Assembly: GCF_005239225.2 (NCBI RefSeq)
Contig: NC_133294.1
Location: 2,666,001-2,730,000, forward strand
Origin: Populus alba
Lineage: Eukaryota; Streptophyta; Magnoliopsida; Malpighiales; Salicaceae
Direction: 5' to 3'
Length of the DNA stretch: 64,000 nt
How positions within the stretch are numbered: position 1 is the first letter of the stretch; each line of letters starts with the position of its first letter. The notes below the pieces were generated by a model, which made no database searches, was not told the DNA's origin, and saw nothing but the letters and a program-made list of their open reading frames with translations. Below, in pieces: positions 1-10,725 of the stretch. A program made the translations under genes and the position numbers.

Positions 1-487
1 GGGCAATACAGTGGACCCTAAAAAGGAAAAACAAGTAGTATTCAAATCAGCTAGGGGGCAATAAAAAAATGATTAAATGATGAACCAGTGAAGCTGAGGA
101 CAATGGTGTTGAAAGGAAGATAACCAGATGAACGACCATGGGAGATAAGTTAATGGTTGATTAGCAATTTAAGATGAGGACGACACTAGAAAACCTTTTG
201 ATGAGTGCTGGTAGGATGCACATAGCTAATCAAAGAACGATTCTCGAAAGAATCCAGGGGTTGAAATAATTCATTAAGCTCCTTCATGATGAATTAAGCA
301 ACACCATACTTGGAGGGTATTGTCAAGCTTGATAAATAGTGAAACCAATAATCATCGAAGACAACCTATGATAGGTATTGCATTTACAGTGGAATGAATG
401 GCTAGCACCTGAACGGGCCATTACATGGAAAGAGCAAAGAAGTCTTTGGTTAGCAAATAAAGGCACCCTATGACGATGGAACATCAA

Positions 488-1110
488 AGAGAGGGTAGAC
501 AAATGTGAGTGTGTGGGCCGGTCGCCTCTGAAAATAGACCAAGATGAACATGTGTGGGTAGGTCGCCCGTGAAAATAGACCAATCTGAGTGTGAGGGCAG
601 GTCACCCATGAAAATAGACCCATGTGAACATGTGGGTCAGTCACCTCTGAAAATAAACCAGGATGAACATGTGTAGGTGGGTCACCCGTGAAAATAGACT
701 AGTATGAATGGGAGGGCAGGTCGCCCATGAAAATAGACCGTGTGAGTGTGTGAGCCGATCGCCCCTGAAAATAGACCAAGATGAACATGTGTGGGTAGGT
801 CGCCTGTGAAAATAGACCAATCTGAGTGTGAGGGCAGGTCACCCATGAAAATAGACCGTGTGAACATGTGGCCAGTCGCCCTTGAAAATAGACCAGGATG
901 AAAATGTGTGGGTAGGTCGCCCGTGAAAATAGACCAGTATGAATGTGAGGGCAGGTCGCCAATGAAAATAGACTTGTGTGAGTGTGAGGGCAGGTTGCTC
1001 ATGAAAATAGACCCGTGTGAGTGTGTGGACTAGTCGCCCCTGAAAATATACCAGGATGAAAATGTATGGGTAGGTCGCCCATGAAAGTAGACCAATTTTC
1101 TTCAAAAGGG
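488..1110 (+). repeat. ~40-bp tandem array in 3'UTR of element A
   Basis: About fifteen degenerate copies of a roughly 40-bp unit, each with a core like GGTCGCCCGTGAAAATAGAC followed by a variable GTGTGAGTGTG or GATGAACATGTG half. The same core recurs at 43196-43490 (element B) and, more diverged, at 34190-34533 (element C), always just upstream of the polypurine tract. The apparent open frames on the minus strand here are products of the repeat having no stops and are not genes. Confidence 0.9.
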
Positions 1111-1200
1111 GCAGATCGCCCAAGATAATAAGATCATTTTTTCTTTATTTCTTTACAAGCTTACTATGCAAGGCATTGATGATGTTTTTGTTTCGTAAGC

Positions 1201-1219
1201 ATTGTAAAGAGGGGGCATT
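1201..1219 (+). other. polypurine tract of element A
   Basis: ATTGTAAAGAGGGGGCAT lies directly before the LTR start TGTTATTATC. The same sequence precedes the LTR of element B at 43572-43590, and a diverged form precedes that of element C near 47920-47940. This is the expected position of the plus-strand primer for reverse transcription. Confidence 0.75.
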
Positions 1220-3497
1220 TGTTATTATCTATTTTTGGGTTCCTACAAAAAAATGAGAAAATACAAAAATATATATATATATCAAAAAAAATTTCCAGAA
1301 GAAATTCAAAAAATAATAGGAGCGAGAAAAGGATGCTAAAACGCCTATAAAATGGCTAGGAATTGGTTGAGGAGGTTCATAAATACAAGAATTGAAATTT
1401 GACATTATATTGTCTACTGATGAGAGCCCTATTGATAAAGAAAATTCAAGTTGAAAAAGAAAAGTACAAAATAAGATGTTTATGGATTCAATTAAATTTT
1501 ATCCAAGGTTTAATTGAATTTATGGAGGGTTTAATTGCAAGAAAATTGATTTTTTAAGTCAATTTAGGCTTTTATTTGAAATAATTAAAGTTATGGGGTG
1601 CAATTATAATTTTGAAGAGTTGATTTGGTCAAATCAAGGGCTTAATTGCAAAATTATTGAAGTTTGATGATCAATTAGGGACTTAATTGAAACAATCCGA
1701 AACCAAGGACCAAACCAGGAAAGATACTAAAATTAAGGGATCCGGTTACAGTTTTTCCAGGGTTTTGATTACAAAGTAGTAAAAACATCCAAGGACCAAA
1801 TCAGAAATATCATTTTGAAATTGAAACGGCGCCGTTGCATTGAGAATTACTGCACACTGCTCACTGTCTTCAAGCAACGTTTTCTGCGGTAAAAAGGGGA
1901 GCGGTGGAGCTGCAATCAAGGGCATGTCTCGCGGCTGATTTCCTCACCACCATAATGCACGCCGACCGTTACCATGTGCCTGCCATAACGCATGCATCCT
2001 CTGGCTATAAAAGCCAGAGGAGGGACCGGGAAACAGGGGAGGAAAAGGAAGAACAAGGAGGGCGAAAGAAAACCAGAGGGACAACGGACAGAAGAGAAAA
2101 ACAGAGAGAGAGGGGGAAAAGAGGAGAAAAAGAACGAGACAAAAAGGAATTGAAAAAGAAGAAGACGGGAAAGATATGAAAACAGGGAAGAGCTTGTTTT
2201 AAAACAGGGGAAGAACCGCTGCCATTCTCCATCACAACTGCACCAGCACTACACATCGGAAACGAGGCAGACGCGACAGAGAAAAAAAAGAAAAAAAGAA
2301 AGAAAGAAAGAAAGAACAAAAGGAGGGAAGACAACGAGACAGTGAGGGGACGATAGAGAGAGGAGAGCAGAACAGAGGAGGAAAGACGAGAGCAGAACAG
2401 AGGAAAAAAAGAAAAGAGGATAGGGGAGAAGAACGCAGATAGCAGAAGAAGAAGTCAGCATCACCATCGTCTTAATCTCTCCAGTACCAGGTATGTTCAA
2501 TTCCTTCCACCGTCTCTGTAATAAAAACTTTGCCTGCGTCTTAAGCTTTTTTTTTTGTAAGAAGAAGGGCGAACAATGCGAAGGTAATTTAATTACTTGC
2601 GCACTCATGCACGCCTAAAATTTTACGCGTGCATGAACTAACTGGGTCACTGTGGCCCAAGCTGGGTGGCTGGGTCCAGCCTAGCCACATGGGGCGGGTT
2701 GGGCCCAGCCCGAAAAAAATTTCAAAAAAATTCCTTTTTAAAAATCTGTGATTTTCCGCAAATATTTTACTGTATTTTGATCAATATTAGTTTGTATTTT
2801 TATATTGTAAAAATACAAATCCGATATGAAATACCTGGTTTTTATAAAAATAAAATAAAAAATTTTAAAAATAAAATAAAATGTTTTGTTTTCATGCATA
2901 CGGCCAAGTCTCTTTAAAAAATATATATATAATAAAAAAAATCATATTATATCTTCATATAACAAAAAAGTTTTAGCATGCATTTTGGCTTTAATAACCA
3001 ATTTATTAAAGTCACGAGAACTAGCCAATATTTCAAAAATTCCAAAAAAATTATTTTTTTCTCTTTTAATATCTAGGATTACAACCTTATATGTAAGACG
3101 TATTCCGGATATTAAATTATTTGTTGACGTTAGAACGGTTAGGTTTTTACCCAATAAGATAAAGATTTCTTTACCGAAGAGAACTTTTTCTTAAACCATA
3201 GATGGACCAACAATTAGAAAATACAACAAAACTTTGAATTTTATCAGACAATAAAACAATGCAGCTTACCTTAGGTAGGGTGTATATGGAGTGCTAATAC
3301 CTTTCCATTACGCAACCAGTCCCCATACCCGATCTCTGAGACCAGTTAAGGTTCCTAGTGACCAAAATACTAGGTGGCGACTCCCATTCTATTTTTTCAT
3401 TAATAGAAGACAAGAATTCCTTTTCTCCCACATTTGCCACATTAAACATTGATTTTGAGGGTGGATGTTTTCGTCGCGACGCCGCACACATGCGACA
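1220..3497 (+). repeat. 3' LTR of element A
   Basis: About 2.28 kb, starting TGTTATTATC and ending TGCGACA. The last 250 bp (3260-3497) hold the family signature, including AGGTAGGGTG, a CTAGGTGGCGACTCC block and the terminal TGCGACA, also seen in elements B and D. The middle (2690-3180), with the GCATACGGCCAAGTCT block, matches the LTR of element C near 50265-50480. The purine-rich stretch 2030-2440 is probably untranslated leader. Confidence 0.75.
2006..2013 (+). promoter_or_regulatory. TATA box inside LTR A
   Basis: TATAAAAG sits in a local palindrome (CTCTGGCTATAAAAGCCAGAG, broken into its two arms CTCTGGCT and AGCCAGAG) about 790 bp into the LTR, followed by a purine-rich leader. A comparable TATAAAT lies in LTR B at 43951. 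A splice-donor-like CAGGTATGT follows at about 2489. Function is inferred from position. Confidence 0.5.
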
Positions 3498-3529
3498 AAG
3501 ATTTTAAAAGAAAAGGGCTAGAGTGCAAC

Positions 3530-4620
3530 TTTTCATAGACATTATCAATAATCGGTGGGATGGACAACTATATAGAAATTTATATGCAGCGGCATTTTGG
3601 TTGAATCCTTGATTTCAATATGATGCAAATATAATGGATAAATATATGAGCACCATTTCTGGACTTCTAAATGTTCTTGAGAAGCATGAACATGAAAATC
3701 TACCATTGCAAAGTAAGATTACAAGTGAGATGAAGTTGTTTAGAAATATTGAACATGACTTTGGTCAAGCATCCGCAATAAATAATCACACCTTTATGCC
3801 TCCAGGTATATAATATTTATATTTAAAAATATTATTTGACATAGTCTTACTTATTATTATTTTGTATAAATGAATTGTGGATAACATATGGAACTAGTAC
3901 TCCAAATCTATAACATTTGGCTATACGAGTGCTAAGTCAAATTTATAGATCTTTGAGATGCGAGAGAAAATATAGTATTTTTTAACATATTCACTCCAAG
4001 AGGAGAAATAAATTAAAACACCAAAGGCTTAATGACCTTATTTATGTCCACTGCAATCTAAGATTAAAATTTGAAACAAAAGTATTTTCTTTTCTCTAAT
4101 TCATTAAATATTATTTTATCTTATTTAGTAGCATTATTAATACTTATATTGTTACCTTCACTTTAAATATATAAGAATTATTGGAAATGATGAAATTATG
4201 ATCCAATTAATTCTTGGACAATTTGTGACATTGAAAATTGGGTAGTAGAAGATGACCCTTCAATTTTAACAACTGAAGAAGCAGAGAGTTTTCACAAGCT
4301 CTATTAACAATGACCATACAAGATAATTTAGATGATGGTAATTAATAATTGATCATTTAGTGATAAATATTATTTAAAACAAAGTATTGTTTAACACATA
4401 ATATTTATTTGTTAATTGTGTTTTAAATATAGATGTCATAAATATTAATGAGATTTAAGATGACTGTGATGATGAAGTTTCAAAGGAGCATGTTGACATG
4501 AAATTTTATTAGGTGTTGACAAGATTGGTTGAATTCCATCGATATTTGATTTAAATTTTGCTCCTATGGACACCGAAGAACTTAATGTGTTCATTCAACA
4601 AAAGTGAATATGTTATTGAT
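3530..4620 (+). pseudogene. hAT-family transposase remnant, C-terminal part
   Basis: Reading the plus strand, 3550-3610 gives a peptide like the hAT pattern W-D-x-Q-L-Y-R-N-L-Y-A-A-A-F-W-L-N-P. After an intron-like gap, 3885-4080 gives the dimerisation-domain pattern L-A-I-R-V-L-S-Q, then C-E-R-K-Y-S, then K-H-Q-R-L-N-D-L-like and L-R-L-K-F-E-T in shifting frames. A further block near 4195-4290 reads as the acidic tail (W-V-V-E-D-D-P). Frames change and stops interrupt, for instance after L-N-P and inside the region just before L-A-I-R-V-L, so the gene is dead. No terminal inverted repeats were identified. hAT transposases are nuclear DNA-binding enzymes that move their element by cut and paste; the dimerisation domain is their most conserved part. 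Confidence 0.6.
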
Positions 4621-4859
4621 TTAGAGTTTATGTTTTTTGATGTTTTGTTTTAAATATTTTAGAATTTATATTTGGTTTGTGTTTAGGATATTGAATTAAA
4701 TTTATGTTATTGGTTTAAAATTTAAATTTGGTTTATATAAGTGTTGCATTGTAACTAGTTAGGTGTTTTCTATAGGTGTTGCATTGGTTTTTTTTTTTGG
4801 TTGACCATCTGACCCGTGACCCGAGAATTATATCGGGTCGTCCATCGGGTTAGGTTTAA

Positions 4860-5300
4860 AAACTATTATGCTAGTTGATCGACAGTTGTGGTAGTAACAA
4901 GTGGTGTCTAGTAAGCCAGATGATAAGTAGATATTGTAGTAATAGACAGTGTTTGGTAAATTAGGTAACCGATAGATGGTATCTACAAAAATGAAGAAAT
5001 CGTGTATTTATTGTTTATAAATTTTGTTTTTTTGTAGAGAGAAAGAGTTAAAGTGTAACTTTATTTATATAATATTTTGAGTTATATTCAACCTAATATA
5101 AAATATATTTGATCGATATAAAATACTGAGAGATCCACATGAAATTCCAGAAAAATTTTCTATTAAGTGTTGGGCTCAGGGCAAGTACTCGAGCCCATAA
5201 GAATATTGGGCTCAAGACAAGTTCCCAAGCAAATGAGATAGTTTAGGCTTATTTTATTTGGATGATTACATCTTCTTCGTAGAAACAAAGTTTTCGTGGC
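4860..5300. repeat. duplicated CRK 3' flank, copy 1
   Basis: Contains short related units around TGTGGTAGTAACAAGTGGTG and GATCGGTA-like words, and leads into the 3' end of a DUF26 fragment. The same order (units at 14730-14900, then the DUF26 fragment from 15180) recurs once, showing that flank and gene fragment were duplicated together. Nothing coding is seen. Confidence 0.5.
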
Positions 5301-5921
5301 ATATCCTTATTCAAGATAATAGAATCCATATTATAATTCCATGATTTATGAAATGATAAAGATGAAAATTGAACCTTCTCTTACTGCTCTTGAGCCTGGA
5401 GATGGAGGGGGGAGAACAACTGGCTCGTGCTACCATTGCATCGAAAGCAACGTCGTTGAAAAATGAGTAATTATCAAATTGAAAATTACAGCTTGGAAAT
5501 AAGACTCTTACTCCTCGCTTATTAGTACAACAACTGCACAAGAACGTATATAGATTCGAGAAATGTATATATCACTTTTTCGGCTGCAAGCTTTTTAAAA
5601 CCTGATGGTGCCCTTGCAGCTTCATTAGCTTCTCCAGATATAGTATTCACCAATAGCTTGTTAAATTCCACATCATATCACATGATAGCCTCCTTCGCGA
5701 TTGTATATATCATTTGTGGCCAGGTTCACACAGTTTTGCCAAACTTCAACACTAACATCGCTGCGGCAGACGAAGAGGACATAGACCTCATAAAGATCAT
5801 GTTCTGTAGAGGCATTATAGAATCCGTTAATGTCATTGCGATTGCATTGGAGGCAAGTGAAGAGAGAAGGATGTTTAAATTGGCTTGGTACGTGTTGTTT
5901 CTTACGAAAGTGGAGTGTTTG
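5300..5921 (-). pseudogene. CRK pseudogene 1, DUF26 exon, 3' part
   Basis: The minus strand reads as the extracellular DUF26 region of a cysteine-rich receptor-like kinase. The stretch near 5750-5830 matches the intact gene's [11 protein letters not shown] and V-Y-E-V-Y, but the first cysteines of the C-X8-C-X2-C motif are damaged (E-V-W-Q-N-C instead of E-V-C-R-E-C). The next block to about 5690 is truncated, and much of the first-to-second domain linker is missing. The second DUF26 end is recognisable at 5455-5530 (R-V-L-F-P-S-C-N-F), followed by a proline-poor remnant of the hinge. No transmembrane or kinase exon follows. A retroelement (5922-9225) separates this part from its own 5' end at 9231-9333; the CRK reading resumes exactly at the duplicated GTTTG. 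Confidence 0.85.
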
Positions 5922-6867
5922 TAATACGAATCTCATGATCACGTGGTCACGCAACCCACAATCAAGATTGAGATCTGATCCCGGAAAACCGAAATAGGTC
6001 TGATAGGAGTGTCACACAATGGAAACATGCCCCAAGGCACCAACACTATTGGAATGAGTAGAATGATGCCACGAAGCCAGTTAATCTTCGATAAGTCAGA
6101 TTCAATTCGTTCAAGAACTAAAGAATGCAAGAATCACTCTCACATGTTAAAACTGAAAAATTCAGAATAATAATCATCAAAACTGCCGAAATTTTGGCTT
6201 ACATGAGTTTAAATAGTTTTTGACAAATTAACCCTAATGGACCCCTTATGTGGACTTATATGAGGTCCACTCAAAACTGGCCCAAAACCCTAAATTGAAA
6301 AGCCCATGACCTGATCCAAACAAGCTTTGGACCCTAGCTCAAAACAAAGTTTTAATTAAGCCCAAACATGAAAGAAAATAATAAAAATAACTAATCTGTC
6401 ATTAAATACCACCAGCCCTTATTTCCTTGTGTAGCTAGTATGAATAGGAATCCTTATAAGAAAAGGATTCCGAAACATTAATGAATCACTGCCACACTTG
6501 TAGATTATATTGCAGCTCTTTAAAGATCCTTGTGGAACTAGGAAATTCCCAAAATGAGCTGTCACATCCTTGTAGGAAAAGAATCCTAACCAAATAGAAA
6601 GTCCACAAGTCAAATGGAAGTAAATAACAAAATTCGTACAGCCTCTGTTGACCAGTATTGCGGTTCCTTCCCGAACTCTGATTGACCTGAATTGTTAACC
6701 CAAGGTAGTAATATATGTCTGGAGAGTCTACATAAAATATTAGCCCGATCTAACGGTCAGATTGAGAATTATGATTGTTGCTGTAAACCTGGACTGTTGC
6801 CGTAAACCTGGACTGTTGCGCTTTTTACGCCAGAATCCGAATCTGACCTTACTTGGGTCGTATCACA
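5922..6867 (-). repeat. inverted left LTR of the 3.3-kb element
   Basis: About 946 bp, reverse-complementary to 8307-9225 along its length. For example, peptides read from 6419-6613 (minus) and 8542-8736 (plus) differ at only a few of 64 positions. The homology even includes about 10 bp (GTTCAGCCC) lying just outside the LTR start at the right copy, so the copied template ran past the LTR edge into internal sequence. Confidence 0.85.
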
Positions 6868-6902
6868 GGGCTGAACAGTATCATCACGAGGTTCGCATCA
6901 GT

Positions 6903-6914
6903 TGGTATCAGAGC
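6903..6914 (+). other. primer-binding site, initiator tRNA-Met type
   Basis: TGGTATCAGAGC, the common plant retrotransposon site complementary to the 3' end of initiator tRNA-Met, two bases after a forward LTR terminus ending GGTTCGCATCA. Confidence 0.85.
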
Positions 6915-7156
6915 TATGCTCCAAAACAAGGTCATATCATTCTGATATTTTTGTTTTTTTTTCTTTAGTGTTCCCTTAAGTTTTTCAGTGTTTACGTCCA
7001 TCTTCTTGTTCTTCGATTCTGCGTCATCTAAGCAAAAAAAAAATATATATTTCATTTGGTTACTGTCTCTAATCATACCAGTTTATTAAAAAGGAAAAAA
7101 AAAGAGAAAGTAAATAGAGAAAAAAGTGATTAGTTGAAATTTGAAGGATCATTCAA

Positions 7157-7490
7157 TTTTTGCCGCAGAAACATAAATCTTGGTGAACCATAAGCAAACC
7201 ACCTCAGAATCAATTTAAACTTCATATTCAGTCTATTGGGGGTGGGATAGCATCATATATCAAAGTTGGGCTTATCCTGATATTATTTGCTTGAGGTTTT
7301 AATTTGAGGTTCAATTCTGCCGTAGAAACACCACTATTAGTGAACCATAAGCAAACCAGCTTAGAATCAATTAAAACTTCATATTATGTGTATTGGGTAT
7401 GAGAGCGCACCATATATTAAATTTAGGCTTATTTTGATGTCGGCTTCTGGAGGTTTTAATTGGAGGTTCAATTCTGCCGCAAACTGATCA
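7157..7490 (+). repeat. two ~165-bp direct repeats in the internal region
   Basis: The block from TTTTGCCGCAGAAACATAAA through the repeated words AACCATAAGCAAACCA, AATCAATT(T)AAACTTCATATT and GAGGTTTTAATT to the next TTCTGCCG is present twice in tandem, with a third partial copy after 7480. No coding is seen; it may be leader sequence of the parent element. Confidence 0.6.
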
Positions 7491-7905
7491 TACAAGGCTT
7501 TTGGGTACCTAGAAATAAGAGAACGACCTGTAAATTGAGTTTTGGTGTTTTCATATTATTTTAATACTACATATTAAATTCAAGATCATTTGGATATCGG
7601 TTTCTTTAGGTTCCTAAATTAGGTTTTGTTTTGTCGTAACAAGTCTGTTTGGTGTTATCTTTCAAAACTTGTTTTGTTTTTGTTGATTTCATTCTTGCCA
7701 TTATACTATCATCATATTTTGATATTTGGCTGTTGTTTGAGTCATTTTCATCACTTTTGCATTTGTTTTTTTTTTTAATTTTCCCGATAAGTTCTGGTCC
7801 AAACAAAAGTCAGATTCGTAATCTCGAATCTAAATCAGTGTTCTTCCTATTATAAACTCTATTCTTTTCATCGTCTTCTTGTTTTTTTTTCCCCTATCTG
7901 TGTCA

Positions 7906-8290
7906 TGTATTCACTAAGGGAGAGGGAACATAGGAGGATTGTAGATCAGCGATGCGAAAAACTAAGCCATGGTTTGGGGGTTCTGGAACAAAAAGTTGAT
8001 AAGTGTAGAAGATTATTCTATGTTCTTTAAGCTTCATGGGAAAAAGAGGTACAACGCTAAAAGGATGAAAGAAGAAGGAGAGTCGTTGTGGTTATCATTC
8101 AAAAGTATGTATGCAAGTGGTTAGTACGGCGTGCTTATTTGAAATTCTTGTCAGTCACTACTTCTATACAGTGTTGTTGGAGAAAGGTGTTAGCAATAAG
8201 GGGATTCCGAAGGCTTAAACAAGAGGCTACTGAAGTCACTATTAATCATATTCAAGATTTGAGGGCGAATCTTCTTGAAGAGGGAGGGAA
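7906..8290 (+). pseudogene. IQ-motif coding fragment carried by the 3.3-kb element
   Basis: One frame runs from an ATG at 7906 to beyond 8290 with two in-frame stops (about 8030 and 8060). It begins with a charged, coiled-coil-like stretch (R-E-R-E-H-R-R onwards). At about 8092-8140 it has an IQ motif (I-Q-K-Y-V-C-K-W-L-V-R-R-A-Y) and at about 8167-8215 a second one (I-Q-C-C-W-R-K-V-L-A-I-R-G-F) followed by R-L-K-Q-E-A. IQ motifs bind calmodulin or myosin light chains, and this spacing and the trailing R-R-L-K-Q-E-A resemble the neck of plant class XI myosins, though another IQ protein is possible. After about 8240 the frame changes character to L-R-A-N-L-L-E-E-G-G-N-D, which resembles the polyprotein tail of plant Gypsy elements. 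The joint implies that host coding sequence replaced the element's own genes. No function is expected. Confidence 0.55.
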
Positions 8291-8306
8291 TGATATGGTT
8301 CAGCCC

Positions 8307-9225
8307 TGTGTTACGACCCAAGTAAGGTCAGATTCGGATTCTGGCATAAAAAGCGCAACAGTTCAGGTTTACAGCAACAGTCATAATTCTCAATCCGACC
8401 GTTGGATCAGGCTAATATTTTATGTAGACTCTTCAGACATATATTACTACCTTGGGTTAAAAATTCAGGTTAATCGGAGTTTGGGAAGAAACCGCAATAC
8501 TGGTCAACGGAGGCTGTACGGATTTTGTTATTTACTTCCATTTGACTTGTGGACTTCCTATTTGGTTAGGATTCTTTTCTTACAAGGATGTGGCAGCTCG
8601 TTTTGGGAATTTCCTAGTTCCACAAGGATCTTTAAAGAGCTGCAATATAATCTACAAGTGTGGCAGTGATTCATTAATGTTTCAGAATCCTTTTCTTATA
8701 AGGATTCCTATTCATCCTAGCTACACAAGGAAATAAGGGCTGGTGGTATTTAATGAGAGATTAGTTATTTTTATTATTTTCTTTCATGTTTGGGCTTAAT
8801 TAAAACTTTGTTTTGAGCTAGGGTTCAAAACTTGTTTGGATCAGGTTATGGGCTTTTCAATTTAGGGTTTTGGGTCAGTTTTGAGTGTACCTCATATAAG
8901 TCCACATAAGGGGTCCATTAGGGTTAATTTGTCAAGAACTATTTAAACTCATGTAAGCCAAAATTTCGGCAGTTTTGATGATTATTATTCTGAATTTTTC
9001 AGTTTTAACGTGTGAGAGTGATTCTTGCATTCTTCAGTTCTAGAACGAACTGAATCTGACTTGTCGAAAATTAACTGGCTTCGTGGCGTCATTCTACTCA
9101 TTCCAATAGTGTTGGTGCCTTGAGGCAGGTTTCCATTATGTCACACTCCTATCAGACCTATTTCAACTTTCCGGGATCAGATCTTAATCTTAATTATGGG
9201 TTGCGTGATCACGAGGTTCGCATCA
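8307..9225 (+). repeat. right LTR of the 3.3-kb element
   Basis: About 919 bp, from TGTGTTACGACCC to GGTTCGCATCA, in plus orientation, preceded by the purine tract GAAGAGGGAGGGA. The open frame 8542-8736 lies wholly in the LTR and is mirrored in the inverted copy; I do not take it as a gene. Confidence 0.85.
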
Positions 9226-9230
9226 GTTTG

Positions 9231-9333
9231 AGCATATATGACCTAGGTAGTTCATCTCATGTGCTTCTGTGATGTTAATGGTCATCAGGGCTGCAAAGCA
9301 AAGCAGGAATATAGAGACTTTCAGAACCAACAT
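9231..9333 (-). pseudogene. CRK pseudogene 1, 5' end (signal peptide)
   Basis: The 5' end of the broken DUF26 exon, from an ATG at 9333 down to the insertion. It encodes a hydrophobic start (M-L-V-L-K-V-S-I-F-L-L) like that of the intact gene ([11 protein letters not shown]), then a diverged spacer, and joins across the retroelement to 5921. Upstream sequence to about 9430 also matches the promoter region of the intact gene at 14000-14100, including two AGTCAA (W-box core) words. Confidence 0.8.
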
Positions 9334-9430
9334 TTTGTGATAACTGGTAGGGTTTTCTTGCTCGTATTTTGGGCAATAGAGTTATGTTTCCTTGTACATG
9401 GAGGAGCACTTTGCGGCAAGTCAATGACCA

Positions 9431-10725
9431 AAGTCAAAAGATTATTATGTAATAAAAAAGATAAAAAATCATATTAAAAACATTTATCATACTTATATGC
9501 TAAGAGTTTGCTTATAATATATATGTACCAAGATCTAAGGCACTAATATAGGAATGGTTAGCAATCGATATGCATGAACTTGTTTAAGATTGTATTGATT
9601 TAAATGTATATGAAGATCAGCACTAATATGCAATAGGCTTACGAGGAATTGCTTGCAACTAGTCCAAATTCACTTGCAGCATCAAATATTATTCTAAAAA
9701 TAAGAACACAAAAAACATGAATATTGAAACGGGCACAAGCCAACGTTTTGTTATCTGGAATAATTAATCAAAACCAGCATATGTAATTTAGCTTAACAAT
9801 CTTTATGGTCATAAGATTTAACAGATGGGTAAATTTTAAAAATGCATTTAATTATAATAGCTTAATTTTTGTATAGAGGAATGATTGAGAAAATGAAAAA
9901 TATATAAAGATAAATTACTAAGTTTCCATAATTTTTATTCTAATATTTTTTTAACACATTTTACTTATTTTGAAAAAAACATACATTATTTTTAATTTAA
10001 TTGATTTTCAATCTTTTTACATTTATTATTTGTCTTTAATCTTATCCATATATTTGGCATCATTCATTATCTTACTAGGGTCAACTAACAGAACTTAGTC
10101 AACTTAATAGCTGCATGAAGAAGATTTCAAAATTGTTTAAATGGCAGTAGGGGTTTCATTTGAGCTAAAATATTGTAGCTAGGCAGAATTAACAGGGACC
10201 CACTAAAATGATTATCTTGCCTTTTATGGGCTTCTGTCTGATATTATGCTCCTGTGCTATTTATGGCTTTATCAGGCCTTCAGCTCAAGGAAATATGATC
10301 AACGGGCTGGATCCCTTCCAGAGATAAGATAGCGAAAATGATGCTTCCTCTTTGTTTGGGTTCTTGACTTCAAGGAGCAACATTAATGATGGTTATTGAT
10401 GCCTGGACAAGGAAGTCACTGATGCTGTATTTGGTTTCTTTGAGCCTAAACTTAGTCACAAGCGAAGGGCAAGGTGGCCTAAGAGGCCCATAATTTGGAG
10501 CAGCCATAAATAGAAACTTTTGGTTCAATTGATTTTTTGAAGATTTCAGGTTCCATTGTAGCATGAAATATGATTTGTATGTAAGATAATAGTTCTCATA
10601 CTGCGAAGAAAAACAATCAAGAAGATATGTTTATATTTGTCTGAAAACGTCTGTGTTTGTAAAGAAAAACAGTCGAAGGAGCTACAATTTTATTCATTCT
10701 CTTAAATTTAAAACTTAATTTACAA
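9431..10725. other. AT-rich intergenic DNA / CRK 3' flank
   Basis: No gene is seen. 9830-9922 (ending ATATAAAGATAAATTACTAAG) and 10570-10740 match the 3' flank of the kinase pseudogene at 16555-16860, where they are adjacent; about 0.65 kb between them here is absent there. The minus-strand open frame at 10370-10564 has no recognisable features. Confidence 0.6.

Larger units (their letters stand above)
1..3497 (+). mobile_element. Tat/Ogre-like LTR retrotransposon A, 3' part only
   Basis: This is the right-hand end of a long Gypsy-type element that enters from the left edge. Bases 1-490 match, with gaps, the internal region of element B at about 39905-40970 (shared stretches include GGGCAATACAGTGGACC at the start and GCACCCTATGACGATGGA before the repeats). 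They are followed in the same order as in B by a short-period tandem array, a polypurine tract and an LTR. The LTR ends in TGCGACA, the same terminus as the other elements of this family here. No gag or pol coding is visible in this part. Assignment to the Tat/Ogre lineage rests on the tRNA-Arg-type primer site of relative B and on the tandem-repeat-bearing 3'UTR known for that lineage. Confidence 0.8.
5922..9225 (+). mobile_element. Chimeric LTR retroelement with inverted left LTR, inside CRK pseudogene 1
   Basis: A 3304-bp insertion bounded by the 5-bp duplication GTTTG (5917-5921 and 9226-9230). Its right LTR (8307-9225) is in plus orientation and ends TTCGCATCA. Its left LTR (5922-6867) is the reverse complement of the same LTR, so both outer ends are the LTR 3' terminus; the left end is mutated (TAATACGAAT for TGATGCGAAC, G-to-A type changes). 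After the inverted LTR come about 18 bp of the forward LTR end (6883-6900), the primer-binding site TGGTATCAGAGC (6903-6914), about 1.4 kb of internal DNA and a purine-rich tract (8277-8289). No protease, reverse transcriptase or integrase is present, so it was mobilised in trans. Confidence 0.85.

Noticed and set aside
488..1110. CRISPR-like regular spacing of a ~20-bp core
   Set aside because: The units are degenerate along their whole length, there are no unique spacers, and the same array lies in the 3'UTR of related plant retroelements.
1904..2334. Lys/Glu/Arg-rich frame on plus and Phe/Ser/Leu-rich frame on minus
   Set aside because: Low-complexity purine tract in an LTR leader; composition explains both frames.
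6903..6914. Possible integrated pararetrovirus, because TGGTATCAGAGC also serves as a caulimovirus primer site
   Set aside because: LTRs and a 5-bp target duplication are present and no viral reading frame is seen, so a retrotransposon explains it.
8542..8736. 64-codon frame conserved between 8542-8736 and 6419-6613
   Set aside because: Conservation is explained by the two LTR copies of one element.
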